Part shown: in pieces, positions 35,236 to 45,170 of the stretch
Numbering within the stretch: the first letter of the stretch is position 1
Layout: each line of letters begins with the position of its first letter
Source of the DNA: Paludicola sp. MB14-C6
GTDB lineage: Bacteria; Bacillota; Clostridia; Oscillospirales; Ruminococcaceae
DNA length: 64,000 bases
Reading direction: 5' to 3'
Assembly: GCF_030908625.1 (NCBI RefSeq)
Contig: NZ_CP133133.1
Location: forward strand, 806,001 to 870,000
The notes under the pieces: generated by a model
What the model saw: only the letters and a program-made list of their open reading frames with translations
What the model was told of the DNA's origin: nothing
Database searches by the model: none
Made by a program: the position numbers and the translations under genes

Positions 35236-35950
35236 ATGTTTGTTTCATTTTCCGAATTTCAGCTTTTTTATCTCGACTTACTTGATTCGATTCACTTATT
35301 TTTTGCAACGCTCTATTATAAGTAAAATCATCCAAACTACTATGTTTCAAAAACGATATTGTTTTCTCTTCATATTTCACATAGCACATAGAAATACACC
35401 ATGCTACTGCCATTTTTACATAGTATCCGTCTTGATGAATATTTTCCATTAAAGAGAGTATCGTATCAATATATTCGTCATTAATATAATAAAATAATAT
35501 CAATACAACGGCAAAGCGAATATTATATTCGTTATCTGATAACAAATATGGCTTAATAAAATCGAATACCTTATCAGGGTATTCTTTCGCAATTTTAAGG
35601 CCTGCACAAAAAGAATCACACACAGCCCAATTGTTAATACAAGGCACAAACTCTGCAATCAGCTCAAAGTGTTCTAATAAATCTATTTTTACTTTTGTAA
35701 TGACCAAGCCCTTTAGCATGGTTTCTTCGTAATATTGATCATTTACGTAAGTAAGGTATTCTTTCCAGTTTCCCTTTACAATTTGTATAGCTATCTTTTG
35801 TAATAATGGCATACGAACACCAATAACATTATTGACATTAGGAAGAAGCCTTTGATTAAATATCTGATATTTTTTATCTGCTAACTCATGAATATACAGT
35901 AATAAATTATCGTAATCACTTTGTGTCCAAGTCTTTAATGTAAAATTCAT
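35234..35950 (-). CDS. AlkD-like DNA alkylation repair protein
   Basis: ATG at 35950 after GGAG; 238 residues. It is made of HEAT-like helical repeats: NVIGVRMPLLQKIAIQIVKG, YYEETMLKGLVITK, NNWAVCDSFCAGL and FAVVLILFYYIND. This matches the AlkD family, which binds alkylated DNA and can excise damaged bases. The ATG lies just beyond the stop of the DUF1653 gene upstream, so the two are likely coupled. Confidence 0.85.
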   Translation of the reverse strand: MNFTLKTWTQSDYDNLLLYIHELADKKYQIFNQRLLPNVNNVIGVRMPLLQKIAIQIVKGNWKEYLTYVNDQYYEETMLKGLVITKVKIDLLEHFELIAEFVPCINNWAVCDSFCAGLKIAKEYPDKVFDFIKPYLLSDNEYNIRFAVVLILFYYINDEYIDTILSLMENIHQDGYYVKMAVAWCISMCYVKYEEKTISFLKHSSLDDFTYNRALQKISESNQVSRDKKAEIRKMKQT

Positions 35951-35951
35951 A

Positions 35952-36167
35952 TTATTCTCCGATATAAGTAAAGCGTTGAAAAGTGTTACCGTCACGCTGC
36001 ACTGTTTCTAAAAACATAGATAATGGACGCACCCATAAACCATATTCTCCATAAAGTGCTTGATAAACGACCATTTCTTCTAATGTTTCAGAATGCCTTG
36101 CAAGACCGATAACACGATATTCGTTGCCTTTGAAATGACGATATTTTCCCAATTTAATTTGCTCCAT
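35952..36167 (-). CDS. DUF1653 small protein
   Basis: 71 residues: KLGKYRHFKGNEYRVIGLAR, EEMVVYQALYGEYGLWVRPL and a closing FTYIGE. This is the whole DUF1653 domain, a small beta-rich fold of unknown role. It forms a two-gene unit with the AlkD-like gene. Confidence 0.9.
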   Translation of the reverse strand: MEQIKLGKYRHFKGNEYRVIGLARHSETLEEMVVYQALYGEYGLWVRPLSMFLETVQRDGNTFQRFTYIGE

Positions 36168-36259
36168 TTTATATCCTGCCTTTTATAAAATTTTAATTTA
36201 ACAACTGTATTATACCACATTCTTTATCTTTCGCATCTTTTTTTATCTTAAAATACTAC

Positions 36260-36311
36260 TTGACAAAGTACAGAAATTCAGTATAATGAAATCATGCACC
36301 CCCTCTGGGGT
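36260..36311 (+). promoter_or_regulatory. copA promoter and CsoR-type operator
   Basis: TTGACA (36260-36265) and TATAAT (36282-36287) are 16 bp apart. ACCCCCTCTGGGGT (36298-36311), a GC-rich palindrome in AT-rich DNA, lies just after the -10 and matches the form of CsoR operators. The csoR gene is at the end of the same operon. Confidence 0.78.
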
Positions 36312-36324
36312 ATGGGAGGTTAAA

Positions 36325-38847
36325 ATGAAAAGAAAGTTTAATATACAAGGTATGACTTGTTCTGCTTGTTCTGCTCATATTGAAAAAAATATAAGTAAGC
36401 TTCAAGGAGTAAAGAACGTACAAGTCAATCTATTAAGCAACAATATGGTTGTTGAATATGAAGAAAATCAACTAAATGACCAAGCAATTGTAAAAGCTGT
36501 TGGTGATGCGGGATATGGAGCGAGTATACCAAACATAAAACAGCAAAGCACAGCAAAGCCACAAGATACCATTCAAGGCGAGCTAAAAAGTATGAAAGTA
36601 AGACTCATTATTTCAATAATTTTTTTAATTCCTTTGTTCTATATTTCTATGGGACATATGATCGGCTTACCGCTTCCATCCATTTTAGCAGGACATAAAA
36701 ATGCACTCAGCTTTGCATTTACTCAATTTTTGCTGTCGCTCCCTATTATCTATGTTAACTTTAAATACTTTAAAACTGGATTTAAAACACTATTCAAGGG
36801 ACAACCAAATATGGATTCCTTAATTGCAATTGGATGTACTGCAGCAATGAGTTATGGAATTTACGCAATCTTTAAAATAGGCTATGGCTTTGGTCATGGA
36901 AATATGGATTTGGTTCATCGTTACTCAATGGACTTATATTTTGAATCTGCAGCTATGATTCTTGCGTTAATTACATTAGGTAAGTATCTTGAAACCAGAG
37001 CAAAAGGTAAAACTTCAGATGCTATTTCTAAACTATTAGATTTGACTCCTAAAACTGCACTTGTTATCCGAAATGAGCAAGAAATAGAAGTGGCAACCGA
37101 AGATTTAGTAATAGGTGACATTATTATTGTAAAGCCAGGTCAATCTGTACCTGTAGACGGTATCTTGATAGAGGGAAGTTCTTCTATAGACGAATCCGCA
37201 TTAACGGGTGAAAGTATTCCGGTGGCAAAGCAAATAAACGACAAGGTAACCGGTGCCTCTATCAACAAAACGGGATTCTTTAAAATGAAAGCCACACAAG
37301 TTGGTGATGACACTACGCTCGCTCAAATTATCCGCTTAGTAGAAGAGGCTGGCTCTTCAAAGGCCCCCATTGCAAAACTTGCGGATAAAGTAAGCGCAAT
37401 CTTTGTACCTACCGTAATTGCAATTGCACTTCTTGCAACAACCGTTTGGCTTTTATTAGGATATTCGATTGAATTTGCAATTTCAATTGGTATTGCCGTT
37501 CTTGTTATCTCGTGTCCTTGTGCGTTAGGACTTGCTACACCGACTGCTATTATGGTTGGAACAGGAAAAGGGGCACAAAACGGTATCTTAATTAAATCCG
37601 CCGAAAGTCTTGAAATTCTACACAGCATTGATACAGTTGTTTTAGATAAAACCGGAACCATTACAGAGGGAAAGCCTATTGTCACCGATTTATTCGTATA
37701 TAACAATATCTTGCAGCATGAACTGCTTACCATTGCAGCTTCGTTGGAATCTTCATCTGAGCATCCGTTGGCAAGCGCGATCATGGATAAAGCCAAAGAA
37801 GAAAATATCTCATTTAGACCTGTTTTAAATTTCATATCAATTACCGGAAAAGGTATTAAAGGCGAAATTGACGGGATTACGTATCTTGCGGGTAATCAAA
37901 AATTGCTGGAAAAGCATAAAATTGATTTTTCTCCATATGAAGAGATTACAAACACGCTCACAACAGATGGAAAAACCCCGTTATTCTTTGCCGATACGCA
38001 AAAGCTACTTGGAATTATTGCGGTTATGGATACTGTAAAGCCAACAAGCAAACAAGCAATTGAAGAATTTGTTGCAATGGGCATTGAAACGGTTATGCTA
38101 ACGGGTGATAACAAACAAACTGCAAAAGCCATTCAAAATGTTGTTGGTATTCAAACTGTCATTGCCGAAGTTATGCCACAAGAGAAAGAAAAACATGTTC
38201 GCCTCATTATGGAGCAAGGCAAAAAAGTTGCTATGATTGGTGACGGAATCAACGACTCTCCTGCCCTTGCTCGTGCAGATGTCGGTATTGCTATCGGTGC
38301 GGGAACGGATATTGCGATTGAATCCGCTGATGTTGTTTTGATGAAGAGTGATTTACTCGACGCTGTTTCAGCAATTCAGCTAAGTAAATCTACCCTTCGC
38401 AACATTAAACAAAATCTATTTTGGGCGTTAATCTATAACACACTTGGTATTCCAATTGCAGCAGGCGTATTCTATGTGTTACTTGGATGGAAGTTGAACC
38501 CAATGTTTGCAGCGGCAGCTATGAGTTTAAGCTCTGTTTGTGTCGTTTCCAATGCACTAAGATTAAAGCTATTCAAGCCAAAGTTTCATCATGTAATACA
38601 AAGCAAATCAATAACAAATGAAAATAAAGGAGATTTTAAAATGACTAAATCAATTATCATTAACGGAATGTCTTGTGGACATTGCTCAGCAAGAGTGGAA
38701 GCTGTATTAAATGCAATCGACGGTGTTTCTTGTACTGTAAACTTAGAAACGAAAACTGCAAGCGTAACGCTTACAAAAGAAGTAGCAGATGACGTATTAA
38801 CTAGAGCAATTACTGATGCAGGATATGAAGTAGAAAGTATTGCATAA
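36325..38847 (+). CDS. copA: Copper-exporting P1B-type ATPase with C-terminal CopZ-like domain
   Basis: ATG at 36325 after GGGAGG; 840 residues. An N-terminal metal-binding domain (GMTCSACSAH, Cys12/Cys15) is followed by membrane helices, the CPC motif (SCPCALGLATPTA), phosphorylation motif DKTGTIT (Asp about 442), SEHPLA and GDGINDSPALA. From residue 773 a second heavy-metal domain follows (GMSCGHCSARVE), equal in length to the free chaperone CopZ. AAAGGAG and an in-frame ATG at 38641 precede this domain. The pump exports Cu(I); the fused domain may deliver it. Confidence 0.95.
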   Translation: MKRKFNIQGMTCSACSAHIEKNISKLQGVKNVQVNLLSNNMVVEYEENQLNDQAIVKAVGDAGYGASIPNIKQQSTAKPQDTIQGELKSMKVRLIISIIFLIPLFYISMGHMIGLPLPSILAGHKNALSFAFTQFLLSLPIIYVNFKYFKTGFKTLFKGQPNMDSLIAIGCTAAMSYGIYAIFKIGYGFGHGNMDLVHRYSMDLYFESAAMILALITLGKYLETRAKGKTSDAISKLLDLTPKTALVIRNEQEIEVATEDLVIGDIIIVKPGQSVPVDGILIEGSSSIDESALTGESIPVAKQINDKVTGASINKTGFFKMKATQVGDDTTLAQIIRLVEEAGSSKAPIAKLADKVSAIFVPTVIAIALLATTVWLLLGYSIEFAISIGIAVLVISCPCALGLATPTAIMVGTGKGAQNGILIKSAESLEILHSIDTVVLDKTGTITEGKPIVTDLFVYNNILQHELLTIAASLESSSEHPLASAIMDKAKEENISFRPVLNFISITGKGIKGEIDGITYLAGNQKLLEKHKIDFSPYEEITNTLTTDGKTPLFFADTQKLLGIIAVMDTVKPTSKQAIEEFVAMGIETVMLTGDNKQTAKAIQNVVGIQTVIAEVMPQEKEKHVRLIMEQGKKVAMIGDGINDSPALARADVGIAIGAGTDIAIESADVVLMKSDLLDAVSAIQLSKSTLRNIKQNLFWALIYNTLGIPIAAGVFYVLLGWKLNPMFAAAAMSLSSVCVVSNALRLKLFKPKFHHVIQSKSITNENKGDFKMTKSIIINGMSCGHCSARVEAVLNAIDGVSCTVNLETKTASVTLTKEVADDVLTRAITDAGYEVESIA
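38641..38847 (+). CDS. Possible free CopZ-like copper chaperone made from inside copA
   Basis: An ATG at 38641, eight bases after AAAGGAG, is in frame with copA and would give 68 residues: a complete heavy-metal domain with Cys at positions 12 and 15 (GMSCGHCSAR) and an ADDVLTRAITDAGYEVESIA end. The strength of the ribosome binding site suggests that copZ was once a separate gene whose upstream stop was lost, or that both products are made. Confidence 0.6.
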   Translation: MTKSIIINGMSCGHCSARVEAVLNAIDGVSCTVNLETKTASVTLTKEVADDVLTRAITDAGYEVESIA

Positions 38848-38877
38848 CGTAATAAAATAAACAAAGAGGTGACGCAA

Positions 38878-39141
38878 ATGCAAGCAGATAAAGAATCTAC
38901 TATACGTCTTTTAAAAACCGCAAGAGGTCAATTAGACGGCATTTTAAAAATGGTTGAAGAAGATCGCTATTGTATTGATATTTCCAATCAAATTCTTGCA
39001 ACAGATTCTATCTTAAGAAAAGTAAACAAGGCAATTATACAAGCACACATGAAGCATTGTGTGAAAGATGCTTTTGAAAGAGGAAATGCTGACGAGAAAA
39101 TTGAAGAACTGTTAGCAATTATAGATAAAATAGCAAAATAA
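38878..39141 (+). CDS. csoR: CsoR-family copper-sensing repressor
   Basis: ATG at 38878 after AGAGGTG; 87 residues. It is all helical, with RLLKTARGQLDGILKMVEED, Cys in RYCIDISNQI, and HMKHC, giving the Cys-His-Cys Cu(I) ligand set of CsoR. It lies 30 bp after copA. Copper binding would release it from the operator before copA. Confidence 0.92.
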   Translation: MQADKESTIRLLKTARGQLDGILKMVEEDRYCIDISNQILATDSILRKVNKAIIQAHMKHCVKDAFERGNADEKIEELLAIIDKIAK

Positions 39142-39147
39142 AAATGA

Positions 39148-39181
39148 CAAGAGGAATCAATTTTTTCATTGATTCCTCTTG
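39148..39181 (+). terminator. Hairpin at the end of the cop operon
   Basis: CAAGAGGAATCAA pairs with TTGATTCCTCTTG; only a weak T run follows. Confidence 0.65.
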
Positions 39182-39249
39182 CTTATGTGGTAAAAATAGG
39201 ATATACTAAAATTATCTTTGAACATATAAAGATACAAAAGGAGAATATC

Positions 39250-39651
39250 ATGAGTGTAAAATCAATGAAAGCATTACTCATTACAAGTTGTATTGTTATC
39301 GTTTTTTTGATTGGAACATATGTTATTGCATATCAGCAAACTCCTTCTTTGGAAGCTTTAAGATTAGAAAAGGTTATTGTGAATTCTGATTATATTCAAG
39401 TTTCTGGATTCCATTATGGCGGCTTATTTAATTATGTAGGCTATACTACTCAATATAATAACGGAAACCTTTATATTAAGTTTAAAGGTGGTTGGTGGCT
39501 TCCTTGGATGGAAGAAACCAATTCCCCTGCTTTTTATCCTGTATATAACAAATATAGAGATGAGTTAACCAATGTATATCTCTATGAGCATAGTATATAC
39601 AATGCAAAGTTAATTTGGAATAAAGAGCAAGGGCAAATAATTAAGAAATAA
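39250..39651 (+). CDS. Small membrane-anchored protein, unknown
   Basis: ATG at 39250 after AAAGGAG; 133 residues. One hydrophobic helix near the N-terminus (ALLITSCIVIVFLIGTYVIA) is followed by an extracellular domain with tyrosine-rich strands (YIQVSGFHYGGLFNYVGYTT). No family recognised. It lies just before an LspA-like gene; the phrase YIQVSGF recurs as YIQVTGF in that neighbour. Confidence 0.65.
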   Translation: MSVKSMKALLITSCIVIVFLIGTYVIAYQQTPSLEALRLEKVIVNSDYIQVSGFHYGGLFNYVGYTTQYNNGNLYIKFKGGWWLPWMEETNSPAFYPVYNKYRDELTNVYLYEHSIYNAKLIWNKEQGQIIKK

Positions 39652-39672
39652 CTCTAGGTGGTGCAAACTTCA

Positions 39673-40221
39673 TTGAAAAACAAGACAACTTGGGCCTGTA
39701 TTCTAGGACTTATTGCAATTGAACAAAGTATTAAAATTGTTATTAACCAATTTTTCTTTCACGAATATCGGCCAATTCTCCCCCCATATTTATATTTTAG
39801 TCCCCTTTTCAATCGTGATTACTCTTGGTTTAATTCTATGCTACAGCTTGGCGTCGGAAAATGGGCGCATATTATTACAACAACAATTATCATCCTGTTT
39901 ATTATAACAGCATATATTTTTATTTCGAATACTTATCAAAAAGATAACTTGTTAAACTCATGTTTTGCTTTTCTTCTTTCCGGCTCCTTATGCTCATTTA
40001 TTGACAAAGTATTTTGGAATGGCAGCTTAGATTACATACAAGTAACCGGATTTTTCACTTTTGATTTAAAAGATGTATATTTAAATGTTGCAATCGGACT
40101 TGCAATCATACTTATGATTGTAAAACGAAAAACAATCAATGATATGGATGATGCTTTATTTCTTAAAAACTATTGGAACTATACAACCAAATGGTTCCGA
40201 AAACAAGAAAACATAAAATAA
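39673..40221 (+). CDS. Signal peptidase II-like membrane protein
   Basis: A TTG at 39673 or GTG at 39658 are possible starts; about 182-187 residues. Four membrane helices. The segment SGSLCSFIDKVFWNGSLDYI and FDLKDVYLNVAIG follow the LspA pattern, where the two Asp (here in LDYI and LKDVYLN) form the aspartic catalytic pair. LspA cleaves lipoprotein signal peptides. The sequence is divergent, so it may be a paralogue with a special substrate rather than the housekeeping enzyme. Confidence 0.65.
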   Translation: MKNKTTWACILGLIAIEQSIKIVINQFFFHEYRPILPPYLYFSPLFNRDYSWFNSMLQLGVGKWAHIITTTIIILFIITAYIFISNTYQKDNLLNSCFAFLLSGSLCSFIDKVFWNGSLDYIQVTGFFTFDLKDVYLNVAIGLAIILMIVKRKTINDMDDALFLKNYWNYTTKWFRKQENIK

Positions 40222-40264
40222 CAGTATTCATTGTATTGTAGATGATATAATTTATGGAGGCTTT

Positions 40265-40717
40265 ATGTTACAAGAATCGTTTGGTGTAAAGCAAGCTGGA
40301 ACTTACTATAAAGACAGAATCGGAATCTATGGTATCGGGTTTAATCAAGACCTTGAAATTCCGATTATCAAAACACCAACCGGTTATTTTCTATTAGGTG
40401 GTGGGTTGGAACAACAAGAATCACACGGACAATGTATTCAAAGAGAATGTTTAGAAGAAGCAGGTTTATCTGTTGCAGTGGGTGATTTTATCTGTAAAGG
40501 CGATAAATATCATTGGTCTGACACTCTTGAATATTCTATGCATGCAATTGGTTATTTTTATTTCATTCATTCTATTTATAAAGTTTCAGCACCAACAGAA
40601 TTAGACCACGAATTACTATGGTTATCTTATTCTGAATGTATCGATAAATTGTTTTTAGATCATCAAGCTTGGGCGGTAAAAATAGCATATCAAAAGGCAG
40701 TGAGGAATATAAAGTAA
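40265..40717 (+). CDS. NUDIX hydrolase
   Basis: 150 residues with GGAGG before the ATG. The Nudix box reads GGGLEQQESHGQCIQRECLE plus EAGL, with the REXXEE core. It hydrolyses a nucleoside-diphosphate-linked compound that cannot be named. Its stop overlaps the start of the next gene (TAATG). Confidence 0.92.
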   Translation: MLQESFGVKQAGTYYKDRIGIYGIGFNQDLEIPIIKTPTGYFLLGGGLEQQESHGQCIQRECLEEAGLSVAVGDFICKGDKYHWSDTLEYSMHAIGYFYFIHSIYKVSAPTELDHELLWLSYSECIDKLFLDHQAWAVKIAYQKAVRNIK

Positions 40718-41199
40718 TGCAATTTATAATTCTATTTGTTTCTAACATTTACCTATTAATTTTATATTGTTTTTTGCGCTCATATATTTATGATTTACTA
40801 CGTTCACTACAAAGTGATACTTTTATCAAAAAATACATCAAAGGATTTTGGAATCGTTTATGGTATATCAAAATAAATGAAATGAATGATTTAGGCGTTT
40901 TTTATAATGTCAATATTATAATGTCTATCGTATCGTGGTTTTCCTTTCTTAGCTGTATCCTTTTAGGATGGATTCCAGCAATTCAATTTTTACCTAAATA
41001 TATAACTATTTTAGCCTTTGCTATTGGTACTCCATTAAATATATATAGTGAGTTAATCCACAACAAAAATATGTATAGTTCTTATTTCATATTGTCAAAG
41101 AAATGTAGACACAGTTCCGGAAATGATTCTTCTATATTGGATATTATTACTTTGGTTATTATTCCATTGGTTATAATTTTTCGAATAGTTTCAACTTAA
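40717..41199 (+). CDS. Membrane protein, unknown
   Basis: ATG at 40717 overlapping the NUDIX stop; 160 residues with four predicted membrane helices (for example FIILFVSNIYLLILYCFL). No family recognised. Coupled translation with the NUDIX gene suggests they are expressed together. Confidence 0.6.
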   Translation: MQFIILFVSNIYLLILYCFLRSYIYDLLRSLQSDTFIKKYIKGFWNRLWYIKINEMNDLGVFYNVNIIMSIVSWFSFLSCILLGWIPAIQFLPKYITILAFAIGTPLNIYSELIHNKNMYSSYFILSKKCRHSSGNDSSILDIITLVIIPLVIIFRIVST

Positions 41200-41208
41200 A
41201 TAACAAAA

Positions 41209-41237
41209 ACCTACGACATTGTTATCGTAGGCTTTTC
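41209..41237. terminator. Bidirectional terminator
   Basis: CCTACGA-CATTGTTA-TCGTAGG with A and T tracts on either side; it touches the stop of the Smr gene. Confidence 0.82.
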
Positions 41238-41486
41238 TTATTTTAAAATTAAGATAGTAATTCCGGGATTCATACTTTTTACTTTGGATTGGATTTTTGG
41301 ATGACGTAATCCTTTTTGCACCATATTGAGCAAAACTGTGCCGTTGGAATAGCCATGAATAATTGATACTTCACGAATGCTCCCATTTACTTTGTTTAAG
41401 AATTGTTCAATATAGCGTTTGGCTTGATCACGCTGCATATTATGAATATCAATTTCTGCTTTTTGATTTGTTATATATCGTATCAT
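41238..41486 (-). CDS. Stand-alone Smr-domain protein
   Basis: 82 residues: EIDIHNMQRDQAKRYIEQFL, VSIIHGYSNGTVLLNMVQKG and a final NPGITILIL. This is the MutS2 C-terminal Smr domain alone, with DIH and HG(x)G-like motifs (HGYSNG). Smr domains nick or cleave branched DNA or RNA. The gap 41487-42035 to its right is a 549-bp AT-rich stretch without a supported gene; it holds the purA leader with a small CTGTG/CACAG hairpin at 42002-42019. Confidence 0.82.
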   Translation of the reverse strand: MIRYITNQKAEIDIHNMQRDQAKRYIEQFLNKVNGSIREVSIIHGYSNGTVLLNMVQKGLRHPKIQSKVKSMNPGITILILK

Positions 41487-42035
41487 ATTAAAAAATCCAA
41501 CCTTTTTAGAATAGTTTCAGTATATCATATTGTCATATTGAAAACAATAAAGTAATGAAATCTTTGCAGTGTTAAAATATCAAGTTTAACTTGTTTCTTG
41601 TTGAAATAAAATAAATAATGCTTTTCAATTCTGATTGAATTTAGTACATCTTACAATTTACTTTTGTTGTAAATATGAAATATGTAGTTTTGATTCTTGC
41701 AAATTATAACATATTTTATCAAATATTATGTACAATTTATATCGTTTATGAAATATCCCAATATAAATGTTTCATCATTATATTGACATGATAGCCATAA
41801 TACTTTATAATTGTATTTGGCAAAATAATGTTTTTTCATGATATTTATTTATTCATGTAACAAGATTTAAACAATTACAAAGCAAAATTACAAGATAAAT
41901 AGATAATTTTATTTCGCTGAGTAATGAAAATAGCAATAAACGTTGCAATTTTAGTATCAATTACATTAGATTATAACAAACTAATATAAAAAAGACAAAG
42001 TCTGTGAAAAGAACACAGCAGAATGGAGTATATTT

Positions 42036-43310
42036 ATGATAACTGCTATTGTAGGAATTAACTGGGGAGACGAAGGCAAAGGAAGAATGGTTGACCTTCT
42101 TTCTGAAGATTACGATGTTGTAGTACGCTATCAAGGCGGAAACAATGCGGGACATACCGTTATTAATGATTTAGGTAAATTTGTTTTGAACCTATTGCCA
42201 TCCGGAATTTTGCGTCCTGAAGTAACAAATGTTATGGGAAATGGTATGGTAATCGACCTTGAACATCTTTGCAAAGAAATGGATCGCTTAATTCAAGGCG
42301 GCGTTGCAATTACTCCGGAAAACTTAAAAATCAGCGATAGAGCTGTTATTTGTATGCCTTACCATGTTCAGCTGGATGTTTTAGAAGAGGATAGATTAGG
42401 TGATGCAAAATTTGGTTCAACGAGAAGAGGAATTGCACCTGTTTACGGCGATAAATATCTGAAAAAAGCAATTCGTATGGGCGATTTATTATATCCTGAA
42501 ACTACAAAGAAACGTTTAGAAGGCATTATTGACTGGAAAAACTTAATGATTAACGGGGGCTATGGCGCTGAGAAAATTACAGTAGATAGCGTTATGCAAT
42601 GGCTTGAAACATATGGCTCACGCTTAAAAGACTTTGTTTGTGATACGAGCGTATTTTTAAGCGAAGCAATTCAATCAGGCAAAAATGTTATGTTTGAAGC
42701 ACAGCTTGGTGCGTTAAGAGATATTGATTTTGGTATTTATCCTTATACCTCTTCTTCTTCAACAATTGCAGCTTATGCTCCAATTGGCTCAGGAATTCCA
42801 GGTCAAAAATTAACAAACACAATTGGTATCATGAAAGCTTATTCTACTTGTGTTGGTGAAGGCCCATTTACTGCAGAAATGTTTGGTGATGAAGCAGAAC
42901 GCTTAAGAGAAAGCGGTGGAGAGTATGGCGCTGCTACAGGTCGTCCAAGAAGAGTTGGTCCATTTGATGTTGTTGCCTCCAAATATGGTGTTCGAGTACA
43001 AGGTGCAGATGAAATTGCACTTACAAAACTAGATGTTATCTCTTATATGGAAGAAATCCCTGTATGTGTTGGATACGAAATTAACGGCGAAATCATTCAT
43101 GATTTCCCATTCGGAGATCAATTAAATATTGCAAAGCCTGTTGTTGAATATGTAAAAGGATGGAATTGTGATATTAGCAAATGCAGAACCGAAAGCGATC
43201 TTCCAAAAGCTGCAATTGATTATATTAAATATATTGAGAAAACAGTTAATTGTAAAATTAAATATGTTTCTGTAGGTGCAGAACGTGAAGCTTATGTTGT
43301 AATGCAATAA
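42036..43310 (+). CDS. purA: Adenylosuccinate synthetase
   Basis: 424 residues, full length. The P-loop reads INWGDEGKGRMVDLLSEDY, with GGNNAGHTV and TRRGIAPVYGDK, and ATGRPRRVGPFDV near the C-terminal half. It converts IMP, GTP and aspartate into adenylosuccinate, the first step to AMP. The pyrG gene follows on the same strand. Confidence 0.97.
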   Translation: MITAIVGINWGDEGKGRMVDLLSEDYDVVVRYQGGNNAGHTVINDLGKFVLNLLPSGILRPEVTNVMGNGMVIDLEHLCKEMDRLIQGGVAITPENLKISDRAVICMPYHVQLDVLEEDRLGDAKFGSTRRGIAPVYGDKYLKKAIRMGDLLYPETTKKRLEGIIDWKNLMINGGYGAEKITVDSVMQWLETYGSRLKDFVCDTSVFLSEAIQSGKNVMFEAQLGALRDIDFGIYPYTSSSSTIAAYAPIGSGIPGQKLTNTIGIMKAYSTCVGEGPFTAEMFGDEAERLRESGGEYGAATGRPRRVGPFDVVASKYGVRVQGADEIALTKLDVISYMEEIPVCVGYEINGEIIHDFPFGDQLNIAKPVVEYVKGWNCDISKCRTESDLPKAAIDYIKYIEKTVNCKIKYVSVGAEREAYVVMQ

Positions 43311-43439
43311 CTACAATTAAATACGATATTAAGTCCTGAGTTAGGAAGTTGATACTACACGTTATTTATTGTGTTATACTCATTGGACTCAATCATAAGG
43401 TTATTAAGTATATCAATAAAAGCAAGGAGATATTATAAT

Positions 43440-45041
43440 ATGACAAAGTATATTTTCGTTACTGGTGGCGTTGTATCCGGTTTAGGCAAAGGAATTACAG
43501 CAGCATCTTTAGGAAGATTACTCAAAACCAGAGGATTAAAAATTGCTGCCCAAAAGCTTGATCCTTATATTAACGTAGACCCAGGAACAATGAGCCCTTT
43601 TCAACATGGCGAGGTTTTTGTAACCGAAGATGGCTCAGAAACCGATTTAGATTTAGGTCATTACGAGCGCTTTATTGATGAAGATTTGAATAAGTATTCC
43701 AACCTTACAACCGGTAAAGTATATTGGAACGTTTTAAATAAAGAAAGAAATGGCGAATATTTAGGTGAAACAGTTCAAGTCATTCCGCATATTACAAACG
43801 AAATTAAGAATTTTATCTTTTCTGTTTCAAAAAAGACAAATGCGGACATTGTAATTACAGAAATCGGTGGCACAACTGGTGATATTGAGAGTTTACCTTT
43901 CTTAGAAGCAATTCGTCAGGTTTCATTAGAAGTAGGAAAAGAAAACTGCTTATTTATTCATGTAACACTGGTTCCTTATATTAAAGGCTCCAACGAACAT
44001 AAATCGAAACCGACACAGCATTCTGTTAAAGAATTGCAATCTTTAGGTATTATGCCAAATATCATCGTTATGCGGGCTGATGAACCGATTGATGATAGTA
44101 TTAGACAAAAAATAGCATTGTTTTGCAATGTAAAAAAAGATTGTGTTATCGAAAACCTAACGCTTCCTGTTTTATATGAAGCACCAATTATGCTTCATAA
44201 TAACGGCTTGGATGATGTTGTTTGCAGAGAGTTACATCTAGATCCTCCTCCCGTTGATTTAACGGAATGGAAAGCCATGCTTTCACGCATAGAGCAATCT
44301 CAGCAAAAGGTTCGTATTGCTATCGTCGGAAAATATGTTAAGTTACATGATGCCTATCTTTCTGTTGCGGAAGCATTACGCCATGCAGGATACGAAAATT
44401 CTGCTAAAGTTTTAATTGAATGGGTTGATTCAGAATCCATCACCAAAGATACCGTGGATGATATCTTATCTGATATGAACGGAATTCTAGTTCCGGGCGG
44501 TTTTGGTGACAGAGGAATTGAAGGCAAGGTATTAGCTTGCCAATATGCAAGAGAGCAAAACATTCCTTACTTCGGCATTTGCCTTGGAATGCAAATTTGC
44601 GTTATTGAGTATGCAAGAAATGTACTGGGTATTAAAGATGCACATTCGAGCGAATTTACACCGGAAGGCATGAACAATGTAATTGATTTAATGCCGGATC
44701 AACAAGGTAATCTTCCAAAGGGTGGCACTATGCGTTTAGGAACATATCCTTGCAAGATAAAGCCTGGTTCCAAAATGGAGCAAGCTTATCAATCTGATCT
44801 GATTAACGAGCGTCATAGACATCGTTATGAATTTAATAATAACTATCGAGAGGCATTACAAGAAAAAGGACTTTTGATTAGTGGAACTTCACCTGATGAA
44901 CACATTGTTGAAACCGTTGAAGTACCACAAAACCGCTTCCATGTTGCTGTGCAATATCATCCGGAATTCAAAAGCAGACCAAATAGAGCTCATCCTCTAT
45001 TCCGTGCATTCGTAAAAGCAGCATTACAATATCAAAAGTAG
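43440..45041 (+). CDS. pyrG: CTP synthase
   Basis: ATG at 43440 after AAGGAG; 533 residues. The synthetase domain has [20 protein letters not shown], and the glutaminase domain has [19 protein letters not shown] (nucleophile Cys) and [10 protein letters not shown] (His, Glu). It makes CTP from UTP using glutamine. It ends at a strong palindromic terminator. Confidence 0.98.
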   Translation: MTKYIFVTGGVVSGLGKGITAASLGRLLKTRGLKIAAQKLDPYINVDPGTMSPFQHGEVFVTEDGSETDLDLGHYERFIDEDLNKYSNLTTGKVYWNVLNKERNGEYLGETVQVIPHITNEIKNFIFSVSKKTNADIVITEIGGTTGDIESLPFLEAIRQVSLEVGKENCLFIHVTLVPYIKGSNEHKSKPTQHSVKELQSLGIMPNIIVMRADEPIDDSIRQKIALFCNVKKDCVIENLTLPVLYEAPIMLHNNGLDDVVCRELHLDPPPVDLTEWKAMLSRIEQSQQKVRIAIVGKYVKLHDAYLSVAEALRHAGYENSAKVLIEWVDSESITKDTVDDILSDMNGILVPGGFGDRGIEGKVLACQYAREQNIPYFGICLGMQICVIEYARNVLGIKDAHSSEFTPEGMNNVIDLMPDQQGNLPKGGTMRLGTYPCKIKPGSKMEQAYQSDLINERHRHRYEFNNNYREALQEKGLLISGTSPDEHIVETVEVPQNRFHVAVQYHPEFKSRPNRAHPLFRAFVKAALQYQK

Positions 45042-45098
45042 CAATTTTACGTTTGACACAATTCATATAAGCCATCTCCCTTATCATTTATATACCAA

Positions 45099-45140
45099 CA
45101 AAAGAGGTCACAGTCGAATTCGATTGTGACCTCTTTTGTT
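45099..45140. terminator. Terminator between pyrG and bceB-like genes
   Basis: ACAAAAGAGGTCACA and TGTGACCTCTTTTGT form a long stem, with TCGAATTCGA in the middle. Confidence 0.92.
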
Positions 45141-45170
45141 AAGAAAGAATATTATATCAATTAAATCGGA

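Noticed and set aside
37323..37835. Leftward 170-codon ORF inside copA
   Set aside because: It is the shadow of a strongly conserved coding region on the other strand.
41487..42035. Purine riboswitch upstream of purA
   Set aside because: No three-way junction with conserved loops could be found; only a small hairpin near the start codon is visible.
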